Of a stretch of DNA of 7,853 nt, positions 1 to 5,826 are shown piece after piece (position 1 is the stretch's first letter; each line of letters starts with the position of its first letter). This stretch comes from Lachnoclostridium sp. UBA7122. GTDB lineage: Bacteria > Bacillota > Clostridia > Lachnospirales > Lachnospiraceae. The translations under genes and the position numbers were made by a program. Below the pieces are notes generated by a model. It was not told the origin of the DNA. It did no database searches and worked only from the letters and a program-made list of their open reading frames with translations. The DNA lies in contig DKXQ01000040.1 of the NCBI GenBank assembly GCA_002493085.1, positions 1 through 7,853 on the forward strand, read 5' to 3'.

Positions 1-54
1 TCGTCCAATACAATAACAAATCTTTTTAATCTATATAGGAAATATGATTAATAA

Positions 55-480
55 TTACTCTTCTACAGCAACACCCATACTGCGTGCTGTACCAGCTATC
101 ATGCTCATGGCAGCTTCAATAGATGCTGCATTCAGGTCAGGCATTTTTGTTTCTGCAATTTCCCTGATTTTGTCTTTGGAAATTGTAGCCACTTTTGTCT
201 TATTAGGAACACCTGAACCAGACTGGATATTACATGCCTTCTTAATAAGCACTGCTGCTGGCGGAGTCTTTGTAATAAAACTAAAACTCTTATCCTGGTA
301 TACAGTAATAACAACAGGTATAATCATGCCTTCCTGTCCTGCAGTCTTAGCATTAAACTCCTTTGTAAACTGTACAATATTAACACCATGCTGTCCAAGT
401 GCAGGGCCAACAGGTGGCGCTGGCGTTGCCTTAGCAGCAGGAATCTGCAACTTTATATATCCTTCGACTTTTTTAGCCAT
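55..480 (-). CDS. rplK: 50S ribosomal protein L11
   Basis: Ribosomal protein L11 binds 23S rRNA at the GTPase-associated centre, where it works with elongation factors and, in stringent-response bacteria, with RelA. The 141-residue protein is the usual family length. The N-terminal domain begins MAKKVEGYIKLQIPAAKATP and continues with the proline-rich PPVGPALGQHGVNI segment (about residues 22-35). The C-terminal RNA-binding domain carries KTPPAAVLIKKA (about 71-82) and ends TARSMGVAVEE. The ATG start is supported by an AGGAGG site about 9 nt upstream. It is the last complete gene of the rpmG-secE-nusG-rplK series. rplA normally follows, but the 54 bases left of the stop show no start codon with a ribosome site, so rplA is presumed to lie beyond the edge. 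Identification is essentially certain. Confidence 0.98.
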   Translation of the reverse strand: MAKKVEGYIKLQIPAAKATPAPPVGPALGQHGVNIVQFTKEFNAKTAGQEGMIIPVVITVYQDKSFSFITKTPPAAVLIKKACNIQSGSGVPNKTKVATISKDKIREIAETKMPDLNAASIEAAMSMIAGTARSMGVAVEE

Positions 481-543
481 TTTAAAGTACCTCCTAAAAT
501 AGTATGCGTTTTACCGCACTGTTTCTCTTACAAACTATATAAA

Positions 544-1065
544 CTAAACTATCTCAACGTCACTGAAATTTATTTCTACTGGCGTTTCACGGCCAAACAT
601 ATCTATATTAATTGTAACCGTGTTATTCTTGTGGTCAATCTGACGGACAATGCCTGTTGTATCCTCCCAGACCCCGGATTTAACAACTACAGAATCGCCA
701 ATGCTAAACGGTGCATTAGGGGCATCTACCTTAAGCCCCATACTCTCTATGTCTGCCTCTGTAAGAGGCACTGGTTTGGAACCTGGACCTACAAAACCTG
801 TGACCCCGCGCGTATTGCGGACAACATACCATGTGTCGTCATTCATAACCATTTTAATAAGAACATAAGCAGGGAACATCTTCTGCTGTACAGTTTTCTC
901 TTCCCCGTCCCCTTCTTTTGTAACATTTAACATAGGTACTGAAACTTCCAGAATCTGGTCCTGGAGGTTACGGTTTTCAATAGTTTTTTCAATGTCCATC
1001 TTAACCTTATTCTCATATCCTGAATAAGTATGGGCAACATACCAATGCGCTTCTGTATCTGCCAT
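544..1065 (-). CDS. nusG: transcription termination/antitermination factor NusG
   Basis: NusG binds the RNA polymerase clamp and modulates pausing, termination and transcription-translation coupling. The 173-residue protein is typical in length. The NGN domain starts with WYVAHTYSGYENKV (about residues 8-21) and contains the FPAYVLIKM strand and VVRNTRGVTGFVG (about 81-93). A C-terminal KOW domain follows (about 120-173), with FSIGDSVVVKSGVWEDTTG and closing NFSDVEIV. The ATG is preceded by AAGGTGG six bases upstream, and that site overlaps the TAA stop of secE. The two genes are only 11 bp apart, so translational coupling is likely. A 63-bp gap separates it from rplK. No unusual insertions are seen. 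Confidence 0.98.
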   Translation of the reverse strand: MADTEAHWYVAHTYSGYENKVKMDIEKTIENRNLQDQILEVSVPMLNVTKEGDGEEKTVQQKMFPAYVLIKMVMNDDTWYVVRNTRGVTGFVGPGSKPVPLTEADIESMGLKVDAPNAPFSIGDSVVVKSGVWEDTTGIVRQIDHKNNTVTINIDMFGRETPVEINFSDVEIV

Positions 1066-1076
1066 AATATACCACC

Positions 1077-1337
1077 TTATCCTATCTGAAGAATCTTATC
1101 AAGGCCTGTCTTAATAATTAAATCAAGCAAAGCAATGATTGCGCCTAAAATAACTGTTACAACAACTACTGCTGTAGTTTCTTTCACAACTGTATTCTTA
1201 TCTGGCCAGATAATCCTGTTAAATTCCGCCTTTAACTTCTGTATACGGCTGCCAGCTTTTTTTGCAGTGCTATCTGCACTTCCAGTTTTATCTGGTTTAT
1301 CCTGTCCAGTTACGTCTTTGTTTTCAGAACCGTCCAT
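1077..1337 (-). CDS. secE: preprotein translocase subunit SecE
   Basis: SecE is the small essential subunit of the SecYEG protein-conducting channel in the cytoplasmic membrane and clamps SecY. The 86-residue protein has a polar, low-complexity N-terminus (residues 1-30, rich in K, D, S and T). An amphipathic stretch RIQKLKAEFNRIIWPDKNTV (about 31-50) contains the conserved W-P pair. One transmembrane helix follows (about 55-76, TTAVVVVTVILGAIIALLDL), giving the single-span Gram-positive SecE form. The ATG has a GGAGG site six bases upstream. The gene lies 45 bp after rpmG and 11 bp before nusG, the classic order. Confidence 0.96.
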   Translation of the reverse strand: MDGSENKDVTGQDKPDKTGSADSTAKKAGSRIQKLKAEFNRIIWPDKNTVVKETTAVVVVTVILGAIIALLDLIIKTGLDKILQIG

Positions 1338-1382
1338 AATCAGCCTCCATCCATCACTGTTCTAACAGTACACCAAATAAGA

Positions 1383-1532
1383 TTATTTTGTCTCTTTGTG
1401 TACTGTATGCCTTCTGCAGAACCTGCAATATTTCCTTATCTCCATTCTGTCAGGATGGTTTCTTTTTTCCTTAGTAGTATCATAATTACGCTGTTTGCAC
1501 TCTGTACATGCTAAAGTAATCTTTACTCTCAC
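1383..1532 (-). CDS. rpmG: 50S ribosomal protein L33, zinc-binding type
   Basis: This 49-codon gene encodes L33, a small protein of the large ribosomal subunit near the E site. The translated product begins (GTG)RVKITLACTECKQRNYD and ends CRRHTVHKETK. Two CxxC pairs are present (C9-x2-C12 and C36-x2-C39), so this is the zinc-ribbon (C+) form rather than the zinc-free paralogue. The start is a GTG at 1530-1532 with GGAGG eight bases upstream. A second in-frame GTG three codons earlier overlaps that ribosome site and is rejected. The gene is first in the rpmG-secE-nusG-rplK series, about 75 nt downstream of the predicted transcription start. Confidence 0.96.
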   Translation of the reverse strand: MRVKITLACTECKQRNYDTTKEKRNHPDRMEIRKYCRFCRRHTVHKETK

Positions 1533-1613
1533 AAGTTTCACCTCCATAAATCATAAATTATGCTGTATATAATTTTCCTATAAATAAAAAAAGACCTGTT
1601 ACATCGCCAAACA

Positions 1614-1643
1614 AGTATATCACAGTTATTTGTGCCTAGTCAA
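1614..1643 (-). promoter_or_regulatory. sigma-A promoter of the rpmG-secE-nusG-rplK operon
   Basis: On the minus strand, a -35 box TTGACT (1638-1643) is separated by 18 bp from a -10 box TATACT (1614-1619) with an extended TGA just before it. The predicted transcript starts near 1607 and leaves a leader of about 75 nt before rpmG. The promoter lies inside an 11-bp inverted repeat (1587-1597 and 1643-1653). Prediction only, but the match to consensus is close. Confidence 0.75.
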
Positions 1644-1663
1644 GGTCTTTTTTCCCACATAAA

Positions 1664-1679
1664 CTATATTTTTATATAG
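1664..1679. repeat. 6-bp AT-rich palindrome between divergent promoters
   Basis: CTATAT and ATATAG form perfect 6-bp arms around a TTTT loop, midway between the divergent rpmG and FliD-like promoters. In such AT-rich sequence this can arise by chance. It could be an operator or simply flexible DNA, and no known consensus is recognised. Confidence 0.25.
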
Positions 1680-1697
1680 AAACTTAAAATAAAGTAA

Positions 1698-1726
1698 TCG
1701 ACAAAACAAAAAAAACTTGATATACT
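1698..1726 (+). promoter_or_regulatory. sigma-A promoter of the FliD-like gene
   Basis: A -35 box TCGACA (1698-1703), a 17-bp A-rich spacer and a -10 box TATACT (1721-1726) with extended TGA lie just upstream of the plus-strand gene at 1758. The predicted start near 1733 gives a leader of about 25 nt, and GGAAGGGGG (1741-1749) is a suitable ribosome site eight bases before the ATG. No sigma-28 flagellar promoter was found, which suggests housekeeping rather than flagellar-class expression. Confidence 0.65.
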
Positions 1727-1757
1727 GGTATTATATCGCAGGAAGGGGGTTGCTTAT

Positions 1758-3053
1758 ATGGGAGCAGAGGATAAAGATGCCAATTCATATAATTATCTTG
1801 TACCTACATACAGGCCAAAACCGCTTACTAAGTATGATACCCATAAAGCATCAGAGCTTCGTAATATTGTAAACGAGATAACTAAACTTACAAAAGAATC
1901 ACCTACTTATTTTGTAAAAATGAATGATGCTAAGCAGACATACCTGCTTGGAATAAAAGAATCAGCTATAATGTTCCAGAATGGTTTTGAGGAACTTTGT
2001 GACACTTCGCCTGACAGTGCCTTTAATAATAAGAAAGCTTATTCATCTGATGTAGAAAAGGCCGGTGCCAGGATTATAGGGGATGACCAGAGCAGGCTGC
2101 CTGACGGTTTTTCAATAAGGATTGAAAGCCTTGCTTTAAGCCAGATTAATAAAGGAAGAGAATTATATATGACAGGCAAGGGGCTGGCTGGAGGAACGTA
2201 TAAGTTCCAGGTCAATGTTGGAGACGATATGTACGACTTCCAGTACAATGTAAGAAATGATGCCAATAACAGGGAGGTCTTAAGCGGACTGTCTTCATTT
2301 ATTAATAAAGCAAATATTGGAATACAGACAAGTGTAGAAAAAAATCCAGAAAATCCAAATAGAATCTGGATGAGAATAGAGTCAGAGATGACAGGTTCGG
2401 CAGCAGGTGAGCCAATTTTTACACTTGCTGATAAAGAGGCAAATGGCAACGGGCTTGTATCATATCTGGAACTGGACAGGATTGGACGCAGTCCCAGAAG
2501 TTCAACATTTTATATGGATGGCACTGAAAGGCATACACTTTCCAATGAATTTACAATGGGCAAGTGTCTTAAGGTTACTCTCAGGGAAGCATCAGATACA
2601 GAGATACATATAAATTTTTATCCTGACAGTGACAGGATTCTTGAAAGCCTGCAAAAGATTGCAGATGCATATAACTTTATGCTGGACAGTTCAGAGGAGT
2701 TTTCAAAAGTTACAAGTTACAACCTTAAGCTTTCTAATGATATACAGGCAACTATAAGGCCATTTAAGCCAGAACTTGAATCATGCGGCTTTGTATTTAA
2801 TGATGAAAACAGAATGTTATTTGACACTTCCCTTACACTGCAGGCTATAAATGATGGTGAACTGCAAAAGCTTTTTACAAGGACTTCGCCGTTTGTCCAG
2901 ACTATGGTGGGTAAAGCATATGAAATCAAGCTTAATCCTATGGAATATGTAGATAAACTTATGGGTACATATCCGGACTTCAGCAAACCATCTGAGGGAT
3001 TTTCATATATAACATCGCTTTACAGCGGGCTTATATTTAATTATTATTTTTGA
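1758..3053 (+). CDS. divergent FliD-like (flagellar hook-associated protein 2-like) protein
   Basis: This 431-residue protein has no signal peptide or membrane segment. Its layout resembles FliD, the filament-capping protein, but weakly. The N-terminus (about 20-80) has KPLTKYDTHKASELRNIVNE and looks helical, where FliD has an N-terminal coiled coil. Residues 118-225 match the FliD core pattern: FSIRIESLALSQINKGREL, GTYKFQVNVGDDMYDFQYNV, LSSFINKANIGIQTSVEKN and MRIESEMTGSAAGEPIFTLAD. The C-terminal part has LQKIADAYNFMLD (298-310) and a segment around 339-375 like the FliD end (CGFVFNDENRMLFDTSLTL, then LQKLFTR). The usual GLDTDSII-type N-terminal motif is absent. The gene stands alone between translation and NAD genes, with its own promoter. 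It may be a repurposed FliD paralogue. The similarity is judged by eye and the function is unknown. Confidence 0.6.
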   Translation: MGAEDKDANSYNYLVPTYRPKPLTKYDTHKASELRNIVNEITKLTKESPTYFVKMNDAKQTYLLGIKESAIMFQNGFEELCDTSPDSAFNNKKAYSSDVEKAGARIIGDDQSRLPDGFSIRIESLALSQINKGRELYMTGKGLAGGTYKFQVNVGDDMYDFQYNVRNDANNREVLSGLSSFINKANIGIQTSVEKNPENPNRIWMRIESEMTGSAAGEPIFTLADKEANGNGLVSYLELDRIGRSPRSSTFYMDGTERHTLSNEFTMGKCLKVTLREASDTEIHINFYPDSDRILESLQKIADAYNFMLDSSEEFSKVTSYNLKLSNDIQATIRPFKPELESCGFVFNDENRMLFDTSLTLQAINDGELQKLFTRTSPFVQTMVGKAYEIKLNPMEYVDKLMGTYPDFSKPSEGFSYITSLYSGLIFNYYF

Positions 3054-3057
3054 CCGC

Positions 3058-3432
3058 CTAACTGGCAATGCCGTCAATATCATGCTCTTGTCCTGACAGG
3101 ACAGATACAATAACTCTGTGGGGGAGACATACAAGGGTTCCACCTTTATAACTGACTTTTTTCTGTCTCCGGCAGAGTTTGTCAGGACAGTCTGCATCTG
3201 TAATGAAAGCACAGCCGTCCTTAATTTGTAAAGTATTGCTTCCGCCATTATATCCGTCTATAGTAATTATTGTATCTTCACCAAGCGGAAGTGTTTTATA
3301 TACCACTCCATTTACAGTAATCTGTACAAATGCGCCTTTTTCATGGTGGAATAATCTGCTGGCTGCAAAAAATATAATTGCAGCAGCAGTAAATACAGCT
3401 ATTAAAATTAAATCGTTACGTTTTAGTTTCAT
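3058..3432 (-). CDS. membrane-anchored NusG domain II-like protein
   Basis: This 124-residue protein has one N-terminal hydrophobic segment (about 8-26, LILIAVFTAAAIIFFAAS) that should anchor it in the membrane with the rest outside. The remainder resembles the NusG domain II family: VQITVNGVVYKTLPLGEDTI (about 36-55), then CPDKLC (82-87) and VCLPHRVIVSV (101-111). It has four cysteines (74, 82, 87, 102), which could bind metal or form disulfides. Despite the name, the family is not the NusG factor and its biochemical role is unsettled. It starts 28 bp after the nadC stop with only a weak AAAGGT ribosome site, so it is probably the last gene of the nadABC transcript. It ends 4 bp from the FliD-like gene on the other strand. 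Confidence 0.8.
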   Translation of the reverse strand: MKLKRNDLILIAVFTAAAIIFFAASRLFHHEKGAFVQITVNGVVYKTLPLGEDTIITIDGYNGGSNTLQIKDGCAFITDADCPDKLCRRQKKVSYKGGTLVCLPHRVIVSVLSGQEHDIDGIAS

Positions 3433-3460
3433 ATAAAAAATACCTTTTGTAACCTAACCA

Positions 3461-4315
3461 TTAAACAGCATGTAAATTTTTAAGCGATATATCAAGTATA
3501 GGCGCTGAATGTGTAAGCGCACCACTTGATATATAGTCTACTCCTATATCTATAATGTTCTTAATATTTTCTTTTGTAACATTGCCGGAACACTCTGTAA
3601 GCGCCCTGCCATCTATAATCTTTATTGCTTCCTTCATTTCATCCGGGGACATGTTATCAAGCATTATTATATCTGCTCCTGCATCTGCTGCCTCACGCAC
3701 CATATCAAGATTTTCAGTTTCAACCTCTATTTTATGTACAAAAGACACATTTGCTTTTGCCATCTGTACAGCTTTAGTAATGCTTCCTGCTGCCCCTATA
3801 TGGTTGTCCTTAAGCATTACTCCGTCAGAAAGGTTAAAACGGTGGTTACTGCCGCCTCCCACTTTAACAGCATACTTTTCAAATATCCTCATATTTGGAG
3901 TAGTTTTCCTTGTATCAAGCAGTATTGTATTGCTTCCTTTAAGCAGCTTTACAATAGAATCTGTATAAGTAGCAATTCCACTCATTCTCTGTAAATAGTT
4001 AAGTGCTGTCCTTTCGCCTGAAAGTATTGCCCTTATATCACCTGTGACAACAGCCATAAGTTCACCGCTCTTTACACTGTCCCCATCGTGCACCCGCATA
4101 TCAAAGGCAACAGTATCATCAAGCATTTCAAATACCCTTTTAAATACAAAAAGCCCTGCTATAATACCATCCTGTTTACAGATAAGTTCTGCCTGTCCTT
4201 TTTTGTATTCAGGCATAACGCAATTAGTAGATATATCATAGCTTGAAATATCCTCTTCAAGCGCCATGCGTATATACCTGTCTGCATTTATTTTTAAAGC
4301 TGTCTGGTCATTCAT
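3461..4315 (-). CDS. nadC: nicotinate-nucleotide pyrophosphorylase (quinolinate phosphoribosyltransferase)
   Basis: NadC converts quinolinate and PRPP to nicotinate mononucleotide, CO2 and pyrophosphate, the last dedicated step before NAD assembly. The 284-residue length is typical. An N-terminal alpha/beta domain (about 1-110) is followed by a barrel domain carrying the signature residues: ERTALNYLQRMSGIAT (101-116), DTRKTTP (134-140), GGGSNHRFNLSDG (153-165), LKDNHIG (168-174), KIEVE (195-199), IIMLDN (216-221), ECSGN (241-245) and SSGALTHS (263-270). The start ATG has AGGAGG nine bases upstream and overlaps the 3' end of nadB by 8 bp, which implies translational coupling. The active site appears complete. 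Confidence 0.97.
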   Translation of the reverse strand: MNDQTALKINADRYIRMALEEDISSYDISTNCVMPEYKKGQAELICKQDGIIAGLFVFKRVFEMLDDTVAFDMRVHDGDSVKSGELMAVVTGDIRAILSGERTALNYLQRMSGIATYTDSIVKLLKGSNTILLDTRKTTPNMRIFEKYAVKVGGGSNHRFNLSDGVMLKDNHIGAAGSITKAVQMAKANVSFVHKIEVETENLDMVREAADAGADIIMLDNMSPDEMKEAIKIIDGRALTECSGNVTKENIKNIIDIGVDYISSGALTHSAPILDISLKNLHAV

Positions 4316-5624
4316 GTCTGTTTTCCTCCTTTTTTATCTCATTTAGAACCCTTGATTTATACCCTTTAATAAGAGCGTCTATATCTTTATAGTCTTCATA
4401 ATTTACCAGATGGGTAAAATAATCATCATCCAAATTTTTACACTGGCTGCCTTTTGATGTAATCTCCTGCTGGATTGCATACGCTGCCCTTTCAGCAAAT
4501 ACCATTGACTCAAGCAGGGAATTGCTTGCAAGGCGGTTGCGCCCATGGACACCATTACAAGAAGTCTCTCCTGCTGCATAAAGATGCGGCATGGAAGTCC
4601 TGCCCATACTGTTTACTTTTATCCCACCCATAAAATAATGCTGTGCAGGAACTACAGGAATATACCCGCTGACTGGGTTGTATCCCTCCTTAAGGCATTG
4701 CCCAAGTATATTAGGAAAGTGGTTTCTTATCTCATCTTCTGTAATATTTTCCATGGACAGCCATACATAAGGCATATTATCTTTCTCCATCTGCTTTCTG
4801 ATTTGCGCAGTAACTATATCCCTTGGCATTAATTCATCACAAAAACGCTCTTTATTTCTGTTTAATAGTATTGCGCCTTCCCCGCGCACTGATTCAGATA
4901 TAAGAAAACGCCGTCCTGGCTTTTCCGAATAAAGTGTAGTAGGATGTGTCTGTATATAACTTATATGTTCTACTTCAATACCATGATTATATGCTATGGC
5001 AAGTGCATCCCCTGTAATGTGCTTAAAGTTTGTAGAGTGTTTATAAAGCCCTCCAAGCCCGCCACATGCAAGAACTGTATGCCCTGCCCTTACAAGAGTT
5101 ATATCCCCGTCCCTGTTACACATTACTATGCCACAGCATGAATTGTCTTTGTCACAGATTATGTCAAGCATTGATGTATATTCTAAAACTTCAATGTTTT
5201 TCCTTTTTAATACATTATCTAAAAGTGTACTTGTAATCTCTTTGCCAGTTATATCCTCATGAAATAATATACGTGGCCTGCTGTGCCCTCCCTCGCGCGT
5301 AAATAAATAGTCCCTGCCATTTTTTTCAAACTCCACGCCATAGCTATTAAGCTCTGATACTATTTTTTGTGATGACCTTATCATTATTTCTACTGACTGC
5401 GGGTTATTTTCATAGTGTCCAGCTTTCATCGTATCTTCAAAATAGCTGTTATAGTCATCTTCATCCCGGAGCATGCACATTCCTCCCTGTGCGAGAAATG
5501 AATCACTCTTATCTATTGCATCTTTTGTTATAATAAGTATTCTTATATCTTCTGTAAAATGAAGTGCACAAAAAAGTCCTGCTGCACCTGTGCCTACAAT
5601 GACAACATCTGCATTTTTTATCAT
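4308..5624 (-). CDS. nadB: L-aspartate oxidase
   Basis: NadB is an FAD flavoenzyme that oxidises L-aspartate to iminoaspartate, the substrate for NadA. The FAD motif is VVIVGTGAAGL (7-17). The active-site signatures are SFLAQGG (42-48), EGGHSRPRILFHEDITG (111-127), ACGGLGGLY (186-194), IQTHPTTL (224-231), ISESVRGEGAIL (242-253), MPRDIVTAQI (266-275), HYFMGGI (329-335) and HGRNRLASNSLLE (360-372). By comparison with E. coli NadB, H227, R268, H329 and R364 would be the substrate-binding or catalytic residues. At 438 residues it is about 100 shorter than E. coli NadB and lacks most of the C-terminal helical domain. The ATG is preceded by GGGGG six bases upstream. A 162-bp mobile element separates it from nadA. 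Confidence 0.96.
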   Translation of the reverse strand: MIKNADVVIVGTGAAGLFCALHFTEDIRILIITKDAIDKSDSFLAQGGMCMLRDEDDYNSYFEDTMKAGHYENNPQSVEIMIRSSQKIVSELNSYGVEFEKNGRDYLFTREGGHSRPRILFHEDITGKEITSTLLDNVLKRKNIEVLEYTSMLDIICDKDNSCCGIVMCNRDGDITLVRAGHTVLACGGLGGLYKHSTNFKHITGDALAIAYNHGIEVEHISYIQTHPTTLYSEKPGRRFLISESVRGEGAILLNRNKERFCDELMPRDIVTAQIRKQMEKDNMPYVWLSMENITEDEIRNHFPNILGQCLKEGYNPVSGYIPVVPAQHYFMGGIKVNSMGRTSMPHLYAAGETSCNGVHGRNRLASNSLLESMVFAERAAYAIQQEITSKGSQCKNLDDDYFTHLVNYEDYKDIDALIKGYKSRVLNEIKKEENRHE

Positions 5625-5632
5625 AATAATCC

Positions 5633-5640
5633 CCCATGTT
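5633..5640. repeat. left copy of the 8-bp target-site duplication
   Basis: CCCATGTT directly abuts the left terminal repeat of the element. The identical octamer abuts the right end at 5803-5810. On the minus strand its GGG forms part of the GGGGG ribosome site of nadB (5631-5635), so the insertion left that site intact. Confidence 0.8.
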
Positions 5641-5674
5641 GTTACTATTCACGGTCTATGCCGTTCATAGTAAC
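5641..5674. repeat. 34-bp imperfect palindrome at the left end of the element
   Basis: GTTACTATTCACGG (5641-5654) and CCGTTCATAGTAAC (5661-5674) pair at 12 of 14 positions around a 6-nt loop. In the nad transcript this makes a stable hairpin that ends about 5 nt before the GGGGG ribosome site of nadB. It competes with pairing between the two outer terminal repeats. Confidence 0.75.
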
Positions 5675-5677
5675 AAA

Positions 5678-5695
5678 CAGCGCTTTACAGCGCTG
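5678..5695. repeat. 7-bp GC-rich hairpin inside the element
   Basis: CAGCGCT (5678-5684) and AGCGCTG (5689-5695) are perfect inverted copies around the tetraloop TTAC. AGCGCTGAAA recurs as a direct repeat at 5689-5698 and 5730-5739. In the nad transcript the hairpin is followed by TTTGTT, too weak for a confident intrinsic terminator call. Confidence 0.6.
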
Positions 5696-5705
5696 AAATG
5701 CACAC

Positions 5706-5729
5706 ATTTTGCAAGAAAACATGCAAAAT
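5706..5729. repeat. 8-bp hairpin inside the element
   Basis: ATTTTGCA (5706-5713) and TGCAAAAT (5722-5729) are perfect inverted arms around an 8-nt loop. The AGCGCT hexamers at 5689-5694 and 5730-5735 lie outside the arms and could extend the stem with an asymmetric bulge. The whole region can be read as a nested fold. Confidence 0.55.
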
Positions 5730-5802
5730 AGCGCTGAAAAACCCGTATTTCCGGCAAAAACATGCCAAAAATCCTCGAATTTAATTGGCCGTGAATAGTA
5801 AC

Positions 5803-5810
5803 CCCATGTT
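5803..5810. repeat. right copy of the 8-bp target-site duplication
   Basis: CCCATGTT directly follows the right terminal repeat and matches 5633-5640 exactly. Removing the element and one copy restores a nadA-nadB spacer of about 32 bp. Confidence 0.8.
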
Positions 5811-5826
5811 ATCCATTAACATGTAT

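Larger units (their letters stand above)
5641..5802. mobile_element. 162-bp MITE-like element with 14-bp terminal inverted repeats
   Basis: The element begins with GTTACTATTCACGG (5641-5654) and ends with the exact reverse complement CCGTGAATAGTAAC (5789-5802). It is flanked on both sides, with no gap, by the same 8 bp, CCCATGTT (5633-5640 and 5803-5810), as expected for a target-site duplication. It contains no open reading frame, so it would need a transposase in trans. Inside are a third, imperfect, inverted copy of the terminal repeat (5661-5674), a 7-bp hairpin (5678-5695) and an 8-bp hairpin (5706-5729). It lies in the nadA-nadB spacer and must be transcribed with the operon. Neither the transposon family nor the parent element can be named from the sequence. 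Confidence 0.85.

Noticed and set aside
44..502. Plus-strand 152-codon open frame opposite rplK
   Set aside because: It is antisense to a certain ribosomal protein gene, has no ribosome site, and its product looks like a shadow translation.
1587..1653. Possible intrinsic terminator (A-run, GACCT ... AGGTC, T-run)
   Set aside because: The loop would be 45 nt, no gene ends before it on either strand, and a consensus promoter occupies the loop.
1547..1757. tRNA-Trp sometimes found near rpmG-secE in Firmicutes
   Set aside because: No cloverleaf or T-arm motif was seen. The gap holds only the two promoters and small palindromes.
2039..2449. Minus-strand 136-codon open frame inside the FliD-like gene
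   Set aside because: It is hydrophobic shadow sequence with no ribosome site, and the plus-strand gene has a promoter, a ribosome site and family resemblance.
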